DNA from: a virus
Strand: one strand, 5' to 3'
Virus record (IMG/VR): IMGVR_UViG_3300035183_000733
Coordinates: 90,496-154,495 of that record
Length of the DNA stretch: 64,000 nucleotides
The position numbers and the translations under genes are program-made. Below are positions 1 to 7,784 of the stretch, piece by piece. The stretch's first letter is position 1; every line of letters starts with the position of its first letter. The notes below the pieces were generated by a model that worked only from the letters and a program-made list of their open reading frames with translations, did no database searches and was not told the DNA's origin.

Positions 1-198
1 TCCGAGCGCACTTTTTATAAAGTCTTGAATCTGAACATAGTTCATATTAAATTCATCTTCAAAAATCTTCCAAAATAGATGGTAGTTTAAAAACACTCTA
101 TCATTTTCAATTTCAAACATAAATTTGTCGTCTCGGAAATATAATATGCTGCCAGGATAATTCACATTGTCTATCTTAACATCTCTGATAAAGTTCAT
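1..198 (-). CDS. Hypothetical protein, 3' part beyond window
   Basis: Open minus-strand frame from an ATG at 198 to the window edge (66 codons seen, no stop). The start is preceded by GGAGGAA, one of the few good Shine-Dalgarno sequences here. Residues read MNFIRDVKIDNVNYPG and then an aromatic-rich stretch. The same frame stays open upstream into the end of the HNH gene, so the nuclease could have been inserted next to or into an older, longer gene. I do not recognise the family. The DNA is AT-richer than its neighbours. Confidence 0.5.
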   Translation of the reverse strand, partial: MNFIRDVKIDNVNYPGSILYFRDDKFMFEIENDRVFLNYHLFWKIFEDEFNMNYVQIQDFIKSALG

Positions 199-284
199 TT
201 CCTCCGAAGAAAAAACAGGTAACAATGGTTTTGCGTCAGGCTGTGGTTCGGCAGTATCATCTGGTACAGATGCTTCGCACGGTC

Positions 285-1007
285 CTAGTCGTTCTTTGCG
301 AAATTGGGCACCATCTGTTCGTGGAACCACTGGTCGTCCTTGTCCTCCATGGCGCTAATTATGCAGCGCTGCGTGCCGTGGTAGAACACCTTGATGCTGC
401 GGCCGTTCAACTTCATCTCGCGGATGCTGTTACCGCATCCCACGTCCTTTATCACCCGTGCGTTGCGCACGGTCTTCTGCAGGTGACCGAACTGCTCCTT
501 GGTTATGCTTAGCCCGTATCTCTCTTGCAATCTCTTTGACACCTTTTCGAAATATCTGTCGTATTTGCTCGGTGCGGGTCCACCATGCTTAGCTTGGAAC
601 TCGTGCATAGGCATGTCCTTCTTCTTGACGTTGCATATCTCGCACATAGGCTGTAAGTTCTCTATCTCGTCGCTGCCGCCCTTAGACCGAGCATGTATGT
701 GGTCCTTTGTCATAAGTATCTCGGTCCCGTACTCATTTACGCCGTAGAGATTGAGGTGCCACTCGTTGAATATGGAGTTGCCCTTGCCCATCCTCTCTAT
801 GCGGAAGAATGCGCCCTTGAGTTCGCAATGGACGCAGTCGCATCCCTTGGCCGCGTACAGCCTCACATTAAGCATACCGATGTTAACCTCCGCGCCGTCG
901 AACCAGGCGGACGTGAATTTTGGGGTGTCTGGCGTTACCTTGGACAGAACCTCATTGAGTGGAATTTTCCTTCCGTTGTAATTCTCTTTAATTCTCATAT
1001 ATTTCAT
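285..1007 (-). CDS. HNH homing-type endonuclease
   Basis: 240 aa. A CxxC pair (CDCVHC) near residue 57 is followed by the HNH core: KDHIHARSKGGSDEIENLQP and then MCEICNVKK. This is the classic DH-x-GG-x-N-x-C-x2-C arrangement that binds a metal and cuts DNA. The C-terminal half has no domain I can name. It is probably a free-standing homing nuclease. ATG at 1007 or ATG at 998 are both possible; both overlap the end of the small upstream ORF (stop at 988-990). The nuclease class is clear from the sequence; homing is inferred from such genes in other T4-like phages. Confidence 0.85.
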   Translation of the reverse strand: MKYMRIKENYNGRKIPLNEVLSKVTPDTPKFTSAWFDGAEVNIGMLNVRLYAAKGCDCVHCELKGAFFRIERMGKGNSIFNEWHLNLYGVNEYGTEILMTKDHIHARSKGGSDEIENLQPMCEICNVKKKDMPMHEFQAKHGGPAPSKYDRYFEKVSKRLQERYGLSITKEQFGHLQKTVRNARVIKDVGCGNSIREMKLNGRSIKVFYHGTQRCIISAMEDKDDQWFHEQMVPNFAKND

Positions 1008-1131
1008 AAATACGGGCAGTCGCCTCGTAGCGCACTCGCGCCGATGGGGCTACTATGTAAGCGGCGAACCTGTTTAATCGGTTCTCGATTCTGCCGTAAA
1101 ACTTTACGAATTTAGATATTATTTTTGACAT
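988..1131 (-). CDS. Small hypothetical protein, 47 aa
   Basis: Begins MSKIISKFVKFYGRIENRLN and is basic. The ATG at 1131 follows an A-rich leader typical of this genome, and the stop overlaps the start of the HNH gene, suggesting translational coupling. No recognised domain. Confidence 0.5.
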   Translation of the reverse strand: MSKIISKFVKFYGRIENRLNRFAAYIVAPSARVRYEATARIYEIYEN

Positions 1132-1154
1132 AATTTTTTGTTTTTGGAATTTTG

Positions 1155-1457
1155 TTATTTCTTTTTACGATTAGCAGTGTCGTTCTTGTCGTAGTAGTCG
1201 GGCTCCTTCTTCTGGACCCACGCTATGAACTTCTGCATGTCCGGGTGCGCAATGACCTTGTTGGGGTCGTTGAACTCTTTCTCGAGCTCCTTCTCAGTCC
1301 ACAGCGAGTGAATCTTGCGGTGACATATCTTGTGTAGGTACTCGGAGTCCTTCCCACCGCGGCACTTCGGTGTAAAGTGGTGCTTATCGATGGATGGACC
1401 TTTCCACATATCCCGCTCGCAAATCGGGCACTGTCCTATTACTACTGGATCGCTCAT
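1155..1457 (-). CDS. Small HNH endonuclease
   Basis: 100 aa. Two zinc-binding elements: CPICERD near the N-terminus, then HHFTPKCRGGKDSEYLHKIC and HRKIH. This is the compact HNH form (CxxC ... HH..P...GG ... H..C...H). The C-terminal 35 residues are charged. Its position beside another HNH gene suggests a nuclease-rich, mobile part of the genome. A TATATAA-type element lies about 35 bases before the start. Confidence 0.8.
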   Translation of the reverse strand: MSDPVVIGQCPICERDMWKGPSIDKHHFTPKCRGGKDSEYLHKICHRKIHSLWTEKELEKEFNDPNKVIAHPDMQKFIAWVQKKEPDYYDKNDTANRKKK

Positions 1458-1503
1458 GCCAACTTTATTCAGCTTCTTGGTGATGATGCTTCCTTATATA
1501 CGA

Positions 1504-1689
1504 CTATACGAATTCAAACGCTGCACACAATTCGGCAGACGGAGTTAGGACATCAAGCACCTGGTTCTCGAACTTGCCGATGTCTTTCCCATCAACCATC
1601 AAGTTGATCTTCATCTTGTCGAGTTCCATCTCGACCATCTTCGGGATGCCGTACTCGTCACACTCGCACTTTCCGCTATTGTCCGTCAA
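1504..1689 (-). CDS. Hypothetical protein, 61 aa
   Basis: Acidic small protein starting MTDNSGKCECDEYG with two closely spaced Cys, then alternating hydrophobic and charged residues. Same strand and spacing as the neighbouring genes. No recognised family. Confidence 0.5.
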   Translation of the reverse strand: MTDNSGKCECDEYGIPKMVEMELDKMKINLMVDGKDIGKFENQVLDVLTPSAELCAAFEFV

Positions 1690-1785
1690 AACAAATCTTC
1701 CACGGGAAGTCTTCTTTATTCACGGGTCTTAGCGCGCTTAGGCTTCTGCTCTACCATCTGCTCTACCATCTGTTTTATGTTGTGG

Positions 1786-2055
1786 TTACTTTTTGATCCA
1801 GGTACCGTCTTTCAGTTGCACGCACTTTTCGCGTCTCACCATGATGGTGGTCCTTGCGTCTATTTTAACTGGCACCTTGTCGCTGTCCGCCGACTTAGAA
1901 ATGGCCGAGCTCTCCGATTTCTGCTGTTCTGCCCACTTCCTCTCCCTCTTGTCCTTCTCCACAGTGGATTTCATTTTCCGGTTCACTCGCTTCATAGCCT
2001 CGGCTCTTAGCGCCTTTAATTGCTCTGGTGTCAGTTCGCTCATTTTTATGCTCAT
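1786..2055 (-). CDS. Hypothetical basic protein, paralogue of upstream C-terminus
   Basis: 89 aa. Its last 30 residues (VPVKID.RTTI.VRR.KCV.L.DGTW.KK) repeat the segment near residue 200 of the overlapping upstream ORF (VPVKIDHKTTVWVRRDKCV, then LDNGSWVKK). The N-terminus is a charged helix (LTPEQLKALRAEAMKRVNRK). The repeated piece looks like a small all-beta module. The gene overlaps the preceding ORF by 161 bases in another frame. A very short downstream frame (1691-1770) may be a remnant. Confidence 0.6.
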   Translation of the reverse strand: MSIKMSELTPEQLKALRAEAMKRVNRKMKSTVEKDKRERKWAEQQKSESSAISKSADSDKVPVKIDARTTIMVRREKCVQLKDGTWIKK

Positions 2056-2593
2056 AGTTATTCTTGTTTGTCAGTGATGATTTCTTTACCCAGCTACCGT
2101 TATCAAGTCTAACGCACTTGTCTCGTCTAACCCACACCGTCGTTTTGTGATCGATCTTAACGGGAACCTTCCCCTCATTCACGAGCTCCTCCTGCGCTTG
2201 CGCAATGGTCTTCTGCTTGTAATTTCTTTTGAACTCCGCGAACTTCTCGTTCGCAGCAGAAGCCGCCTTCCTACGTTCAATCGACTCCAGGGATGGTGCC
2301 GACTTGACGCGCTTCGGTTTCTTTAACTGTTTCTGTTTCTCCTTCTCTTCCTTCCTTCTTGCCTGTTCCTTCTTCTTCTCGCGGATACGCACAAAGTTGG
2401 CAAATTTACTCCTGGAAATTACCATCAAATCTTCAAAACTGTCGAAGTCTCCTGTTCTATAAACGAGCATCTGCCGTTTCTTTAATGGACCATTCAGTGT
2501 CTGCCATTTAACAAGGTGCCACCTGGATTTACTGTTGTTCCTGCTCCCGCCCTCAATCTTAGCTCTTGACGCCGCAACCTCCTTGTAGTCCAC
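1895..2593 (-). CDS. Hypothetical protein with readthrough-like C-terminal extension
   Basis: I place the start at GTG 2593, whose bases overlap the stop of the HTH gene (TAATGTG); an ATG at 2674 lies inside that gene. A central lysine/arginine-rich helix (about residues 80-170) resembles nucleic-acid-binding coiled coil. After the module ending SWVKK the frame does not stop. It runs about 60 residues over the start of the next gene in another reading frame, and that tail is low-complexity. The original stop was probably lost after tandem duplication of the module. Function unknown. Confidence 0.55.
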   Translation of the reverse strand: MDYKEVAASRAKIEGGSRNNSKSRWHLVKWQTLNGPLKKRQMLVYRTGDFDSFEDLMVISRSKFANFVRIREKKKEQARRKEEKEKQKQLKKPKRVKSAPSLESIERRKAASAANEKFAEFKRNYKQKTIAQAQEELVNEGKVPVKIDHKTTVWVRRDKCVRLDNGSWVKKSSLTNKNNYEHKNERTDTRAIKGAKSRGYEASEPENEIHCGEGQEGEEVGRTAEIGELGHF

Positions 2594-2594
2594 A

Positions 2595-2912
2595 TTAGAC
2601 AAGACGCGCTCCGAGCTCCGCAAGTTTATCGCAGATATAAGTTTTCTTAAATCCGAGAGCTTCTCCGATCTCACGATTGCTCATGGAGTGCATATTATCG
2701 CGCAGGAATTTTTCGTGGTCCTTGGTGAAAACGAGTCGCTGTCCGTCCTTACTCGCAGTCGCTATAATAGCGCGTGCTTCTTCAGGAGTTCTTTTCAACC
2801 CGAGTTTAGTCAGAGCCCTGTATATATTTTTTATGCCCGTGCGCTCAGATAGCTCCGAATTCTTAGTAGTTCTAAAGTTATCTCTCAGGAATAATTCTGT
2901 TTCTTTATCCAT
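2595..2912 (-). CDS. Tandem helix-turn-helix DNA-binding protein
   Basis: 105 aa made of two similar repeats: FLRDNFRTTKNSELSERTG with IYRALTKLGLKR, and FLRDNMHSMSNREIGEALGF with ICDKLAELG. Each reads as a three-helix homeodomain-like unit of the kind found in phage regulators and in DNA-recognition parts of homing nucleases. No catalytic domain is present. It sits directly after the ligase gene (2 bases apart) and is probably co-transcribed with it. A regulatory role is inference. Confidence 0.65.
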   Translation of the reverse strand: MDKETELFLRDNFRTTKNSELSERTGIKNIYRALTKLGLKRTPEEARAIIATASKDGQRLVFTKDHEKFLRDNMHSMSNREIGEALGFKKTYICDKLAELGARLV

Positions 2913-2913
2913 C

Positions 2914-4932
2914 TTACAGTGAATTGATTAGGTCCTCGTACGTCATAATCTTGATGCCCTTCTTCTCTGCGTCCTTCATCTTAGAGGTTTTAGAAGTATA
3001 CGAATCGGTAATAAGCAGAGACGCTTTGGCCAGCTTGCCGTGCACATACCCGTAACGTGCGACGTAATTAACAAACTCCTCCTTCGTCTTGTATCCGGCG
3101 CTTTCCGGGCTTCCAGTCATCTCGAATACGATAGCGCCTGCGGCAATCTGCTTCGGCATATTAACTGTGATGCCGTTATCCTTTAAAACTCCGAGGAAAG
3201 ACTTTATGGACTGGGACTGCCAAGAGTTGGCATTTAAGAACGGGTCCACAACCGCCTTCTCCAATCCCATGTTGTCGAAATTCTGTATGCGACCGGCAAC
3301 GAGGTCTGCAACCGCCTTTGACCCTGTATCGCCGAGGCCATCAAATTGTAGTGCGAGAATCGCTTTGTCAAGGTCAACCTGTTTGATGGCCTTTATAGCG
3401 TTCAGGACAAGCTCGAGCTGACGTCCAGGCTTGAATACTCCGGCCTTACATAATGCCTGAGTGTTGAATTTGGTGGCATCGAAAACGTCGAAGATGGTCT
3501 TAACGCCGGACTTGATGAGGCCCTCGCAAGTGGAATCGCCGATCCCTTTAACTTTCAACGCGGATATACCAAGAGAAAGTTTGCGAGTGAGTTTACCGGA
3601 GCAATCGGGGTTGTTGCACATCAAGTGCTCGGTGGGCGCATCATTTTTTTTGTTCGTAGAGTAAACCTCAACATCGATGTTGCCTCCGCAAGCGGGGCAA
3701 CACGTAGGGAAGAAGTTCTTGTCGCGGATATATTTGGCGCTATCCGGAGACGGCTGAACTATTTTGATAATTTGCGGGATGATGTCACCGGCCTTGCGGA
3801 TGGTAACCACCGCGCCCGGGAACGTACCGCTCGCGATAATACGCGACTTGTTGTACAACGAAACTCTCGTAATCTCGGAACCGTCAAGATCAACCGGCTC
3901 GAGTATGCCAACTGGGCTCAGCTCGCCGGTATAACCAACTTCCCAAACGTGTGAAATGATTTTTGTGGTAACCTCTTTGGCAGGGAACTTCAATGCAATC
4001 GCCCATTTTGGATGACGGCTGTTCTCCCCAATAGCAGCGCGCTTGTTCTCAGGGGTCTTGAATACGATACCGTCAAGCTGGAACGGAGACTGCACCTCGC
4101 GGTAATGCTTGAATATGTCGTACACTCTACGGTAATCCTGCGCGTTCTGGATTGTCTCAACGCGAACCGGATAGTCCTTGTTGAAGCCGAAGCGCTCGAG
4201 GTTTGCCATTGCGTCTTCCACGTAGTGTACTCTTCCGTTCTGGTGTACCTTCACAGAGTACGCCACGAACGCGCAATCTGACGAGCGCTCGTCCTTATCG
4301 TTGTTGGGATTCAATATGCCGGCAACCAGGTTGCGCGGGTTCTTAAAATCCTTCTGGTATTTGTTTTTGAAAATGGTCATCGGCATACAGACCTCTCCGC
4401 GTATCTCGATGTCCTTGTCGACCGGGAGCTGCTCTGGGATACCCATGGTGAGCAGCTTCTTTGTGACGTCACCTCCCTTGCCGTGTTCTCCTCGTGTTAT
4501 CGCCAGCTTAAGCTTTCCGCCACGGTACTGAAGCTCAATTGCGTTACCATCGAATTTGGGAGTTGCCTCGAGCGGATACGTGTGTGTCGCGTTCCACGAT
4601 TGGATCTCCGCCAAAGGGAAGTTATCCTCATCGTTAACCTGAATCTTCTCAAGAGAAAGCATCGGACTCATGTGCGGGTGTATGAGCTTGTCGCGGTCGC
4701 CGTCGGCGCCACCGACCTTCTGTGTGACTTTGGAATCTTCAGACTCCAACCACAACTCCAGCCTGTCAAATTGCGGGTCTGACATGATAGGGTCTCCGCT
4801 GTAGTAGCGGTCCTTAGCCTTAAGGTACAGGGTTTCTTTTTCTTTGAGACTCATCTTCTTTAGACGAGATTCGAAACTGGCATCGGTGATGCCAATGAAC
4901 GTGTCCTCTGTGTCGAATAAACTTTTTGCCAT
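2914..4932 (-). CDS. ligA: NAD-dependent DNA ligase
   Basis: 672 aa, the full size of bacterial LigA. Domain Ia has YYSGDPIMSDPQFDRLE near residue 43; the adenylation lysine is K126 in TPKFDG; then an OB-fold region (GELSPVGILEPVDL). A four-Cys zinc finger (CCPACGG ... CNNPDC), helix-hairpin-helix repeats and a C-terminal BRCT domain follow. The enzyme seals DNA nicks using NAD+. T4 itself uses an ATP-dependent ligase, so this is a replacement. The same window encodes an NAD synthetase and a putative NMN adenylyltransferase domain, which suits an NAD-consuming ligase. Confidence 0.97.
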   Translation of the reverse strand: MAKSLFDTEDTFIGITDASFESRLKKMSLKEKETLYLKAKDRYYSGDPIMSDPQFDRLELWLESEDSKVTQKVGGADGDRDKLIHPHMSPMLSLEKIQVNDEDNFPLAEIQSWNATHTYPLEATPKFDGNAIELQYRGGKLKLAITRGEHGKGGDVTKKLLTMGIPEQLPVDKDIEIRGEVCMPMTIFKNKYQKDFKNPRNLVAGILNPNNDKDERSSDCAFVAYSVKVHQNGRVHYVEDAMANLERFGFNKDYPVRVETIQNAQDYRRVYDIFKHYREVQSPFQLDGIVFKTPENKRAAIGENSRHPKWAIALKFPAKEVTTKIISHVWEVGYTGELSPVGILEPVDLDGSEITRVSLYNKSRIIASGTFPGAVVTIRKAGDIIPQIIKIVQPSPDSAKYIRDKNFFPTCCPACGGNIDVEVYSTNKKNDAPTEHLMCNNPDCSGKLTRKLSLGISALKVKGIGDSTCEGLIKSGVKTIFDVFDATKFNTQALCKAGVFKPGRQLELVLNAIKAIKQVDLDKAILALQFDGLGDTGSKAVADLVAGRIQNFDNMGLEKAVVDPFLNANSWQSQSIKSFLGVLKDNGITVNMPKQIAAGAIVFEMTGSPESAGYKTKEEFVNYVARYGYVHGKLAKASLLITDSYTSKTSKMKDAEKKGIKIMTYEDLINSL

Positions 4933-5338
4933 TGTGCGAATTTACTAATTATTTTGTTTTCGGAAATTCTTCTGTGGTTCACCGGGTCGGTTTCCGGCAA
5001 AACCTCGTAATACAGTCCTTTCCGCTGGATACCCTCTTAGGGTTCAAGAAATTTGTAAAATCTCAGAGGGGACACATATACATGCAGAAGATCGACGGAA
5101 CCTGCCAATGCGGAGGGTCCGTGACATCTGGCAAGAGACTGTAGATATAGGCGAGGCACCTAACGAGAGGATGGTCGAAAAAGCCAGTTCTACGAGGAGA
5201 GCGTCGACAAGTCGTATCTGAACAACTGGTGCGACGAGTCCTGCGACGAGATCAAATCGCTGATCGAACAACCTTCGATTGCAACAAGATCCCTTCATGA
5301 AACGGGTCTGCCTCCAGCGTTGGCGCTATTGTTTTCAT
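4933..5338. other. Intergenic region with possible decayed plus-strand frame
   Basis: No intact gene. On the plus strand a frame starting MQKIDGTCQCGG at 5082 stops after 20 codons. A second frame (about 5175-5349) reads FYEESVDKSYLNNWCDESCD onward to a stop at 5349. Together they look like a small Cys-containing gene broken by frameshifts, but I cannot name it. No clear terminator or promoter was seen. Confidence 0.35.
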
Positions 5339-5590
5339 TTACTTTATGATCGCGCCATCGTCGATGCTCGCGCGCTGGCGGATGCTCGCGCACCGACCGA
5401 TTTTCGCGCCTTCGCCGATGCTCGCGCCTTCGCCGATGTTCGCGCGGGGGCCGATGCTCGCGTCCCATCCGATGCTCGCGCGCTGGCCGATGCTAATGCC
5501 ACGCTTTTTGAACTCAGCGGAGATGTCGCTGAGTTTATCGTACTCGAATGTTTCCCACCGTGACTGAGTAAAAAGTTTTACCGATTTCAT
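5339..5590 (-). CDS. Truncated hexapeptide-repeat protein (duplicate)
   Basis: 83 aa. Its first 40 residues (MKSVKLFTQSRWETFEYDKL and on) are almost identical to those of the next gene upstream. Eight or so I-G-x-x-A-S hexapeptides follow, and then it stops, without the C-terminal domain of its paralogue. Its ATG overlaps that gene's TGA (ATGA). Probably a truncated tandem copy; it may still fold as a short left-handed beta-helix. Confidence 0.65.
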   Translation of the reverse strand: MKSVKLFTQSRWETFEYDKLSDISAEFKKRGISIGQRASIGWDASIGPRANIGEGASIGEGAKIGRCASIRQRASIDDGAIIK

Positions 5591-6474
5591 CCGATGTGAG
5601 ACAGCGCGTTTTTCTCATGCAAATTTGCAATCAACTCGATGTAGTTGCCATACTCCGCGATCTCTTCTGCGCTGTAATCTTCGGTTTCACCGACGCTCTT
5701 GAGGTTATTTTGCCAATATTTTATAGAGTATTTCATGCAGCCGATTTGAATCTCATCTGAGCCCCAATATGACACGTGATGTCTTGAGCCGTTGAAGCTG
5801 AGAGAGCGCACGATAACGCATTCCTCGATGATCGCGCCCCGGCCGATGTTCGCGCGGGGGCCGATGATCGCGCCGTCGCCGATGATCGCGCCCCATCCGA
5901 CGTTCGCGCGGGGGCCGATGCTCGCGCCTTCGCCGATGCTCGCGCGTGGGCCGATGCTCGCGCCTTCGCCGATGCTCGCGCGTGGGCCGATGCTCGCGCC
6001 TTCGCCGATGCTCGCGCCTTCGCCGATGTTCGTGCCCCGGCCGATGATCGCGCGGGGGGCGATGCTCGCGCCTTCGCCGATGCTCGCGCCTTCGCCGATG
6101 CTCGCGCCTTCGCCGATGCTCGCGCCTTCGCCGATGTTCGTGCGGGGGTCGATGCTTGCGCCTTCGCCGATGATCGCGCGGGGGGCGATGCTCGCGCCCC
6201 ATCCGATGCTCGCGCGGGGGGCGATGCTCGCGCCTTCGCCGATGCTCGCGCCTTCGCCGATGCTCGCGCCTTCGCCGATGCTCGCGCCTTCGCCGATGCT
6301 CGCGCCTTCGCCGATGCTCGCGCCTTCGCCGATGCTCGCGCCTTCGCCGATGCTCACGCGCTGGCCGATGCTAATGCCGCGCTTTTTGAACTCAGCGGAG
6401 ATGTCGCTGAGTTTATCGTACTCGAATGTTTCCCACTGTGACTGAGTAAAAAGTTTTACGGTTTTCATTGTCAT
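5587..6474 (-). CDS. Left-handed beta-helix (hexapeptide repeat) protein
   Basis: 295 aa. An N-terminal domain of about 35 residues is followed by about 30 hexapeptides of the type (S/N)-I-G-E-G-A, spaced exactly six apart with Ile at the inward position: the left-handed parallel beta-helix pattern of the LpxA/acetyltransferase superfamily. A globular C-terminal domain of about 75 residues (HHVSYWGSDEIQIGCMKYSI and on) contains His, Trp and Cys. No acyltransferase His motif is evident, so a structural or binding role (fibre, surface or head decoration) is more likely than catalysis. The MKTVKLF...WETFE start faintly resembles the head-targeting leader described elsewhere. Confidence 0.75.
   Translation of the reverse strand: MTMKTVKLFTQSQWETFEYDKLSDISAEFKKRGISIGQRVSIGEGASIGEGASIGEGASIGEGASIGEGASIGEGASIGEGASIAPRASIGWGASIAPRAIIGEGASIDPRTNIGEGASIGEGASIGEGASIGEGASIAPRAIIGRGTNIGEGASIGEGASIGPRASIGEGASIGPRASIGEGASIGPRANVGWGAIIGDGAIIGPRANIGRGAIIEECVIVRSLSFNGSRHHVSYWGSDEIQIGCMKYSIKYWQNNLKSVGETEDYSAEEIAEYGNYIELIANLHEKNALSHIG
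5840..6370. repeat. 18-bp tandem repeats coding for hexapeptides
   Basis: Near-perfect tandem units of the type cgccttcgccgatgctcg, about 30 copies, keeping the reading frame of the beta-helix gene (six codons per unit). A shorter block lies at 5350-5500. Repeat number could change by slippage without frameshift. All six frames are fairly open here because of the repeat, which creates long spurious ORFs. Confidence 0.9.
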
Positions 6475-6550
6475 GATTTTGATTGATTTTATAGTGAAGA
6501 TAAGAAGTTTTTTTTAATATATGGAAGCATAACAACAAAAAAAATTCCAA

Positions 6551-6581
6551 AAAAAAACGGGTGACTTTTATAGCCACCCGT
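6551..6581 (-). terminator. Rho-independent terminator
   Basis: Inverted repeat acgggtg (6557-6563) / cacccgt (6575-6581). Read on the minus strand it is followed by a run of T. It ends the zinc-ribbon gene transcript (7555-6782). Confidence 0.8.
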
Positions 6582-6720
6582 CTGTATTCTCGACAGGTCT
6601 ACCATCAGGACCTCAGGATTGGTAGGAAAAACAATCGAAGGTTTTAACGCCTTCCTCGCCGACCAGAAGAAAGAGTCTGGAAACGCGAAGCTAACGCTGT
6701 GCCTTTTTGACGGAGATGAT
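6580..6720 (+). pseudogene. Remnant of a VWA-domain protein
   Basis: A plus-strand frame between two minus-strand genes reads VCILDRS..., then SGLVGKTIEGFNAFLADQKK and ESGNAKLTLCLFDGD. This matches the start of phage/bacterial von Willebrand A proteins (ILDRSGSM..., then T..GFN.F...QK...G.A.LTL..FD). The metal-site DxSxS is degraded (DRST), there is no start codon, and the rest is missing. The frame runs on meaninglessly to a stop at 6780. I read it as a decayed insert or deletion scar. Confidence 0.65.
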
Positions 6721-6781
6721 GTCCGTAGAACCCGACTTGATTCTTACATGTTCCATTGTTGTCGTATTTGTTTTTGTTAAT

Positions 6782-7555
6782 CTATAGTAACTCGCCGCAC
6801 GATGGGCAGTACTTCCAGCTTGACTTGCGTATCCTGTTGCGGCATCCAGGGCAATACTGGCGTATCTTGGAAGCCTCAACCGGCTGCATCGACATTGGCA
6901 GTATCTGGTACTCGCTGTTCGCGAAGCTGTAGTACTCGAAAGTCCCGTGATACGTGTCGAAGCTCTGTCCGCTCGCATTACCAGCCTCTATCCTCCCGGT
7001 CTCAACCTCGTTGAGACTTGATAAGCTGTCGTGCGTGACATTGTTGCACTGAACGTCCCCAATGTTGGCACTGAGGTCCTGGCTAAACAGAGATCGGGCG
7101 TCTCCGGTCGTGGACCTGTACAGCGGACCCATGCCGCTGCCTGTATTTGTGATGTTGAGGCTCGTCCCACCCACACCCCAGGTTATCATGGTGTACGGAC
7201 GGCACTCGCGGTAGAACTCCACCCTGACGAACCCGTTTCGCGATATGGCATGTCTCGCCTCCGGCGTGTCACCCACCTTGTAGGTGTTGAACACGAACTT
7301 GCGATCCTTGTCGATGTACCGACGAAGCACATCTCTCTCACCCGGGCGAAGCACGACCATCCTGCCGGATATGGCTTTGCCGTTGATGAAGATCTTGGCG
7401 CCGATAGTGTTCTGTGTTGGATTGAAAAGCTCTATCAAGAACTCCTGGCCGTCTTGGAGATAGACTTTGCTGCCTCCGTAGATTTTGAGTCTGTTTTGGT
7501 CCCTGCCAACGGCCAAATAGGCAGCAGGCGACGAACTCGTTGAAGTTGTCTTCAT
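6782..7555 (-). CDS. Protein with C-terminal zinc ribbon
   Basis: 257 aa. N-terminal part is beta-rich (LKIYGGSKVYLQDGQEFLIE, a LRPGERDVLRRYIDKDRKF segment), followed by a Ser/Gly/Asn-rich linker. A zinc ribbon at the C-terminus has CPGCRNRI and KYCPSCGELL. The N-terminal fold resembles uncharacterised proteins I associate with large DNA viruses and phages. Role unknown; the ribbon suggests nucleic acid or protein binding. A GATATATAA element lies 119 bases upstream and a terminator follows. Confidence 0.65.
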   Translation of the reverse strand: MKTTSTSSSPAAYLAVGRDQNRLKIYGGSKVYLQDGQEFLIELFNPTQNTIGAKIFINGKAISGRMVVLRPGERDVLRRYIDKDRKFVFNTYKVGDTPEARHAISRNGFVRVEFYRECRPYTMITWGVGGTSLNITNTGSGMGPLYRSTTGDARSLFSQDLSANIGDVQCNNVTHDSLSSLNEVETGRIEAGNASGQSFDTYHGTFEYYSFANSEYQILPMSMQPVEASKIRQYCPGCRNRIRKSSWKYCPSCGELL

Positions 7556-7673
7556 GTTACTTGTTTTGTTTATTTTGCAATAAATTCGGCAAATGCTATC
7601 GGCGCCTATGGAACGCCTCGAGGGTGTGTTTAGTACCCAGCACTCACTGAACGTAAGTACCCTTTATATATCG

Positions 7674-7682
7674 CGCGGATAA
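7674..7682 (-). promoter_or_regulatory. Putative -10 element GATATATAA
   Basis: Minus-strand GATATATAA upstream of the zinc-ribbon gene. It belongs to a recurring element in this window, similar to but distinct from the T4 late -10 (TATAAATA). Confidence 0.45.
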
Positions 7683-7699
7683 AATGTTTCAAGCGAAAG

Positions 7700-7723
7700 G
7701 CCCCAGATTTTCTGGGGCTTTTT
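7700..7723. terminator. Terminator hairpin
   Basis: gccccaga / tctggggc stem (7700-7707 and 7711-7718) with a T5 run on the plus strand. It lies downstream of the minus-strand operon ending at 7785. Confidence 0.75.
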
Positions 7724-7784
7724 GTCATTATCATTTCACTATTTAAGTACGGTACTATTTGACACGGTCGTCCATCCTGGTCGA

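Noticed and set aside
5840-6370. Possible CRISPR array from regular repeats
   Set aside because: Units are contiguous 18-mers with no unique spacers, and they code for hexapeptides.
5792-6445. Long plus-strand frame (217 codons) and a 149-codon minus-strand frame over the 18-bp repeats
   Set aside because: They are by-products of an 18-bp repeat open in all frames; only the 5587-6474 frame gives a known fold and has unique N- and C-terminal domains.
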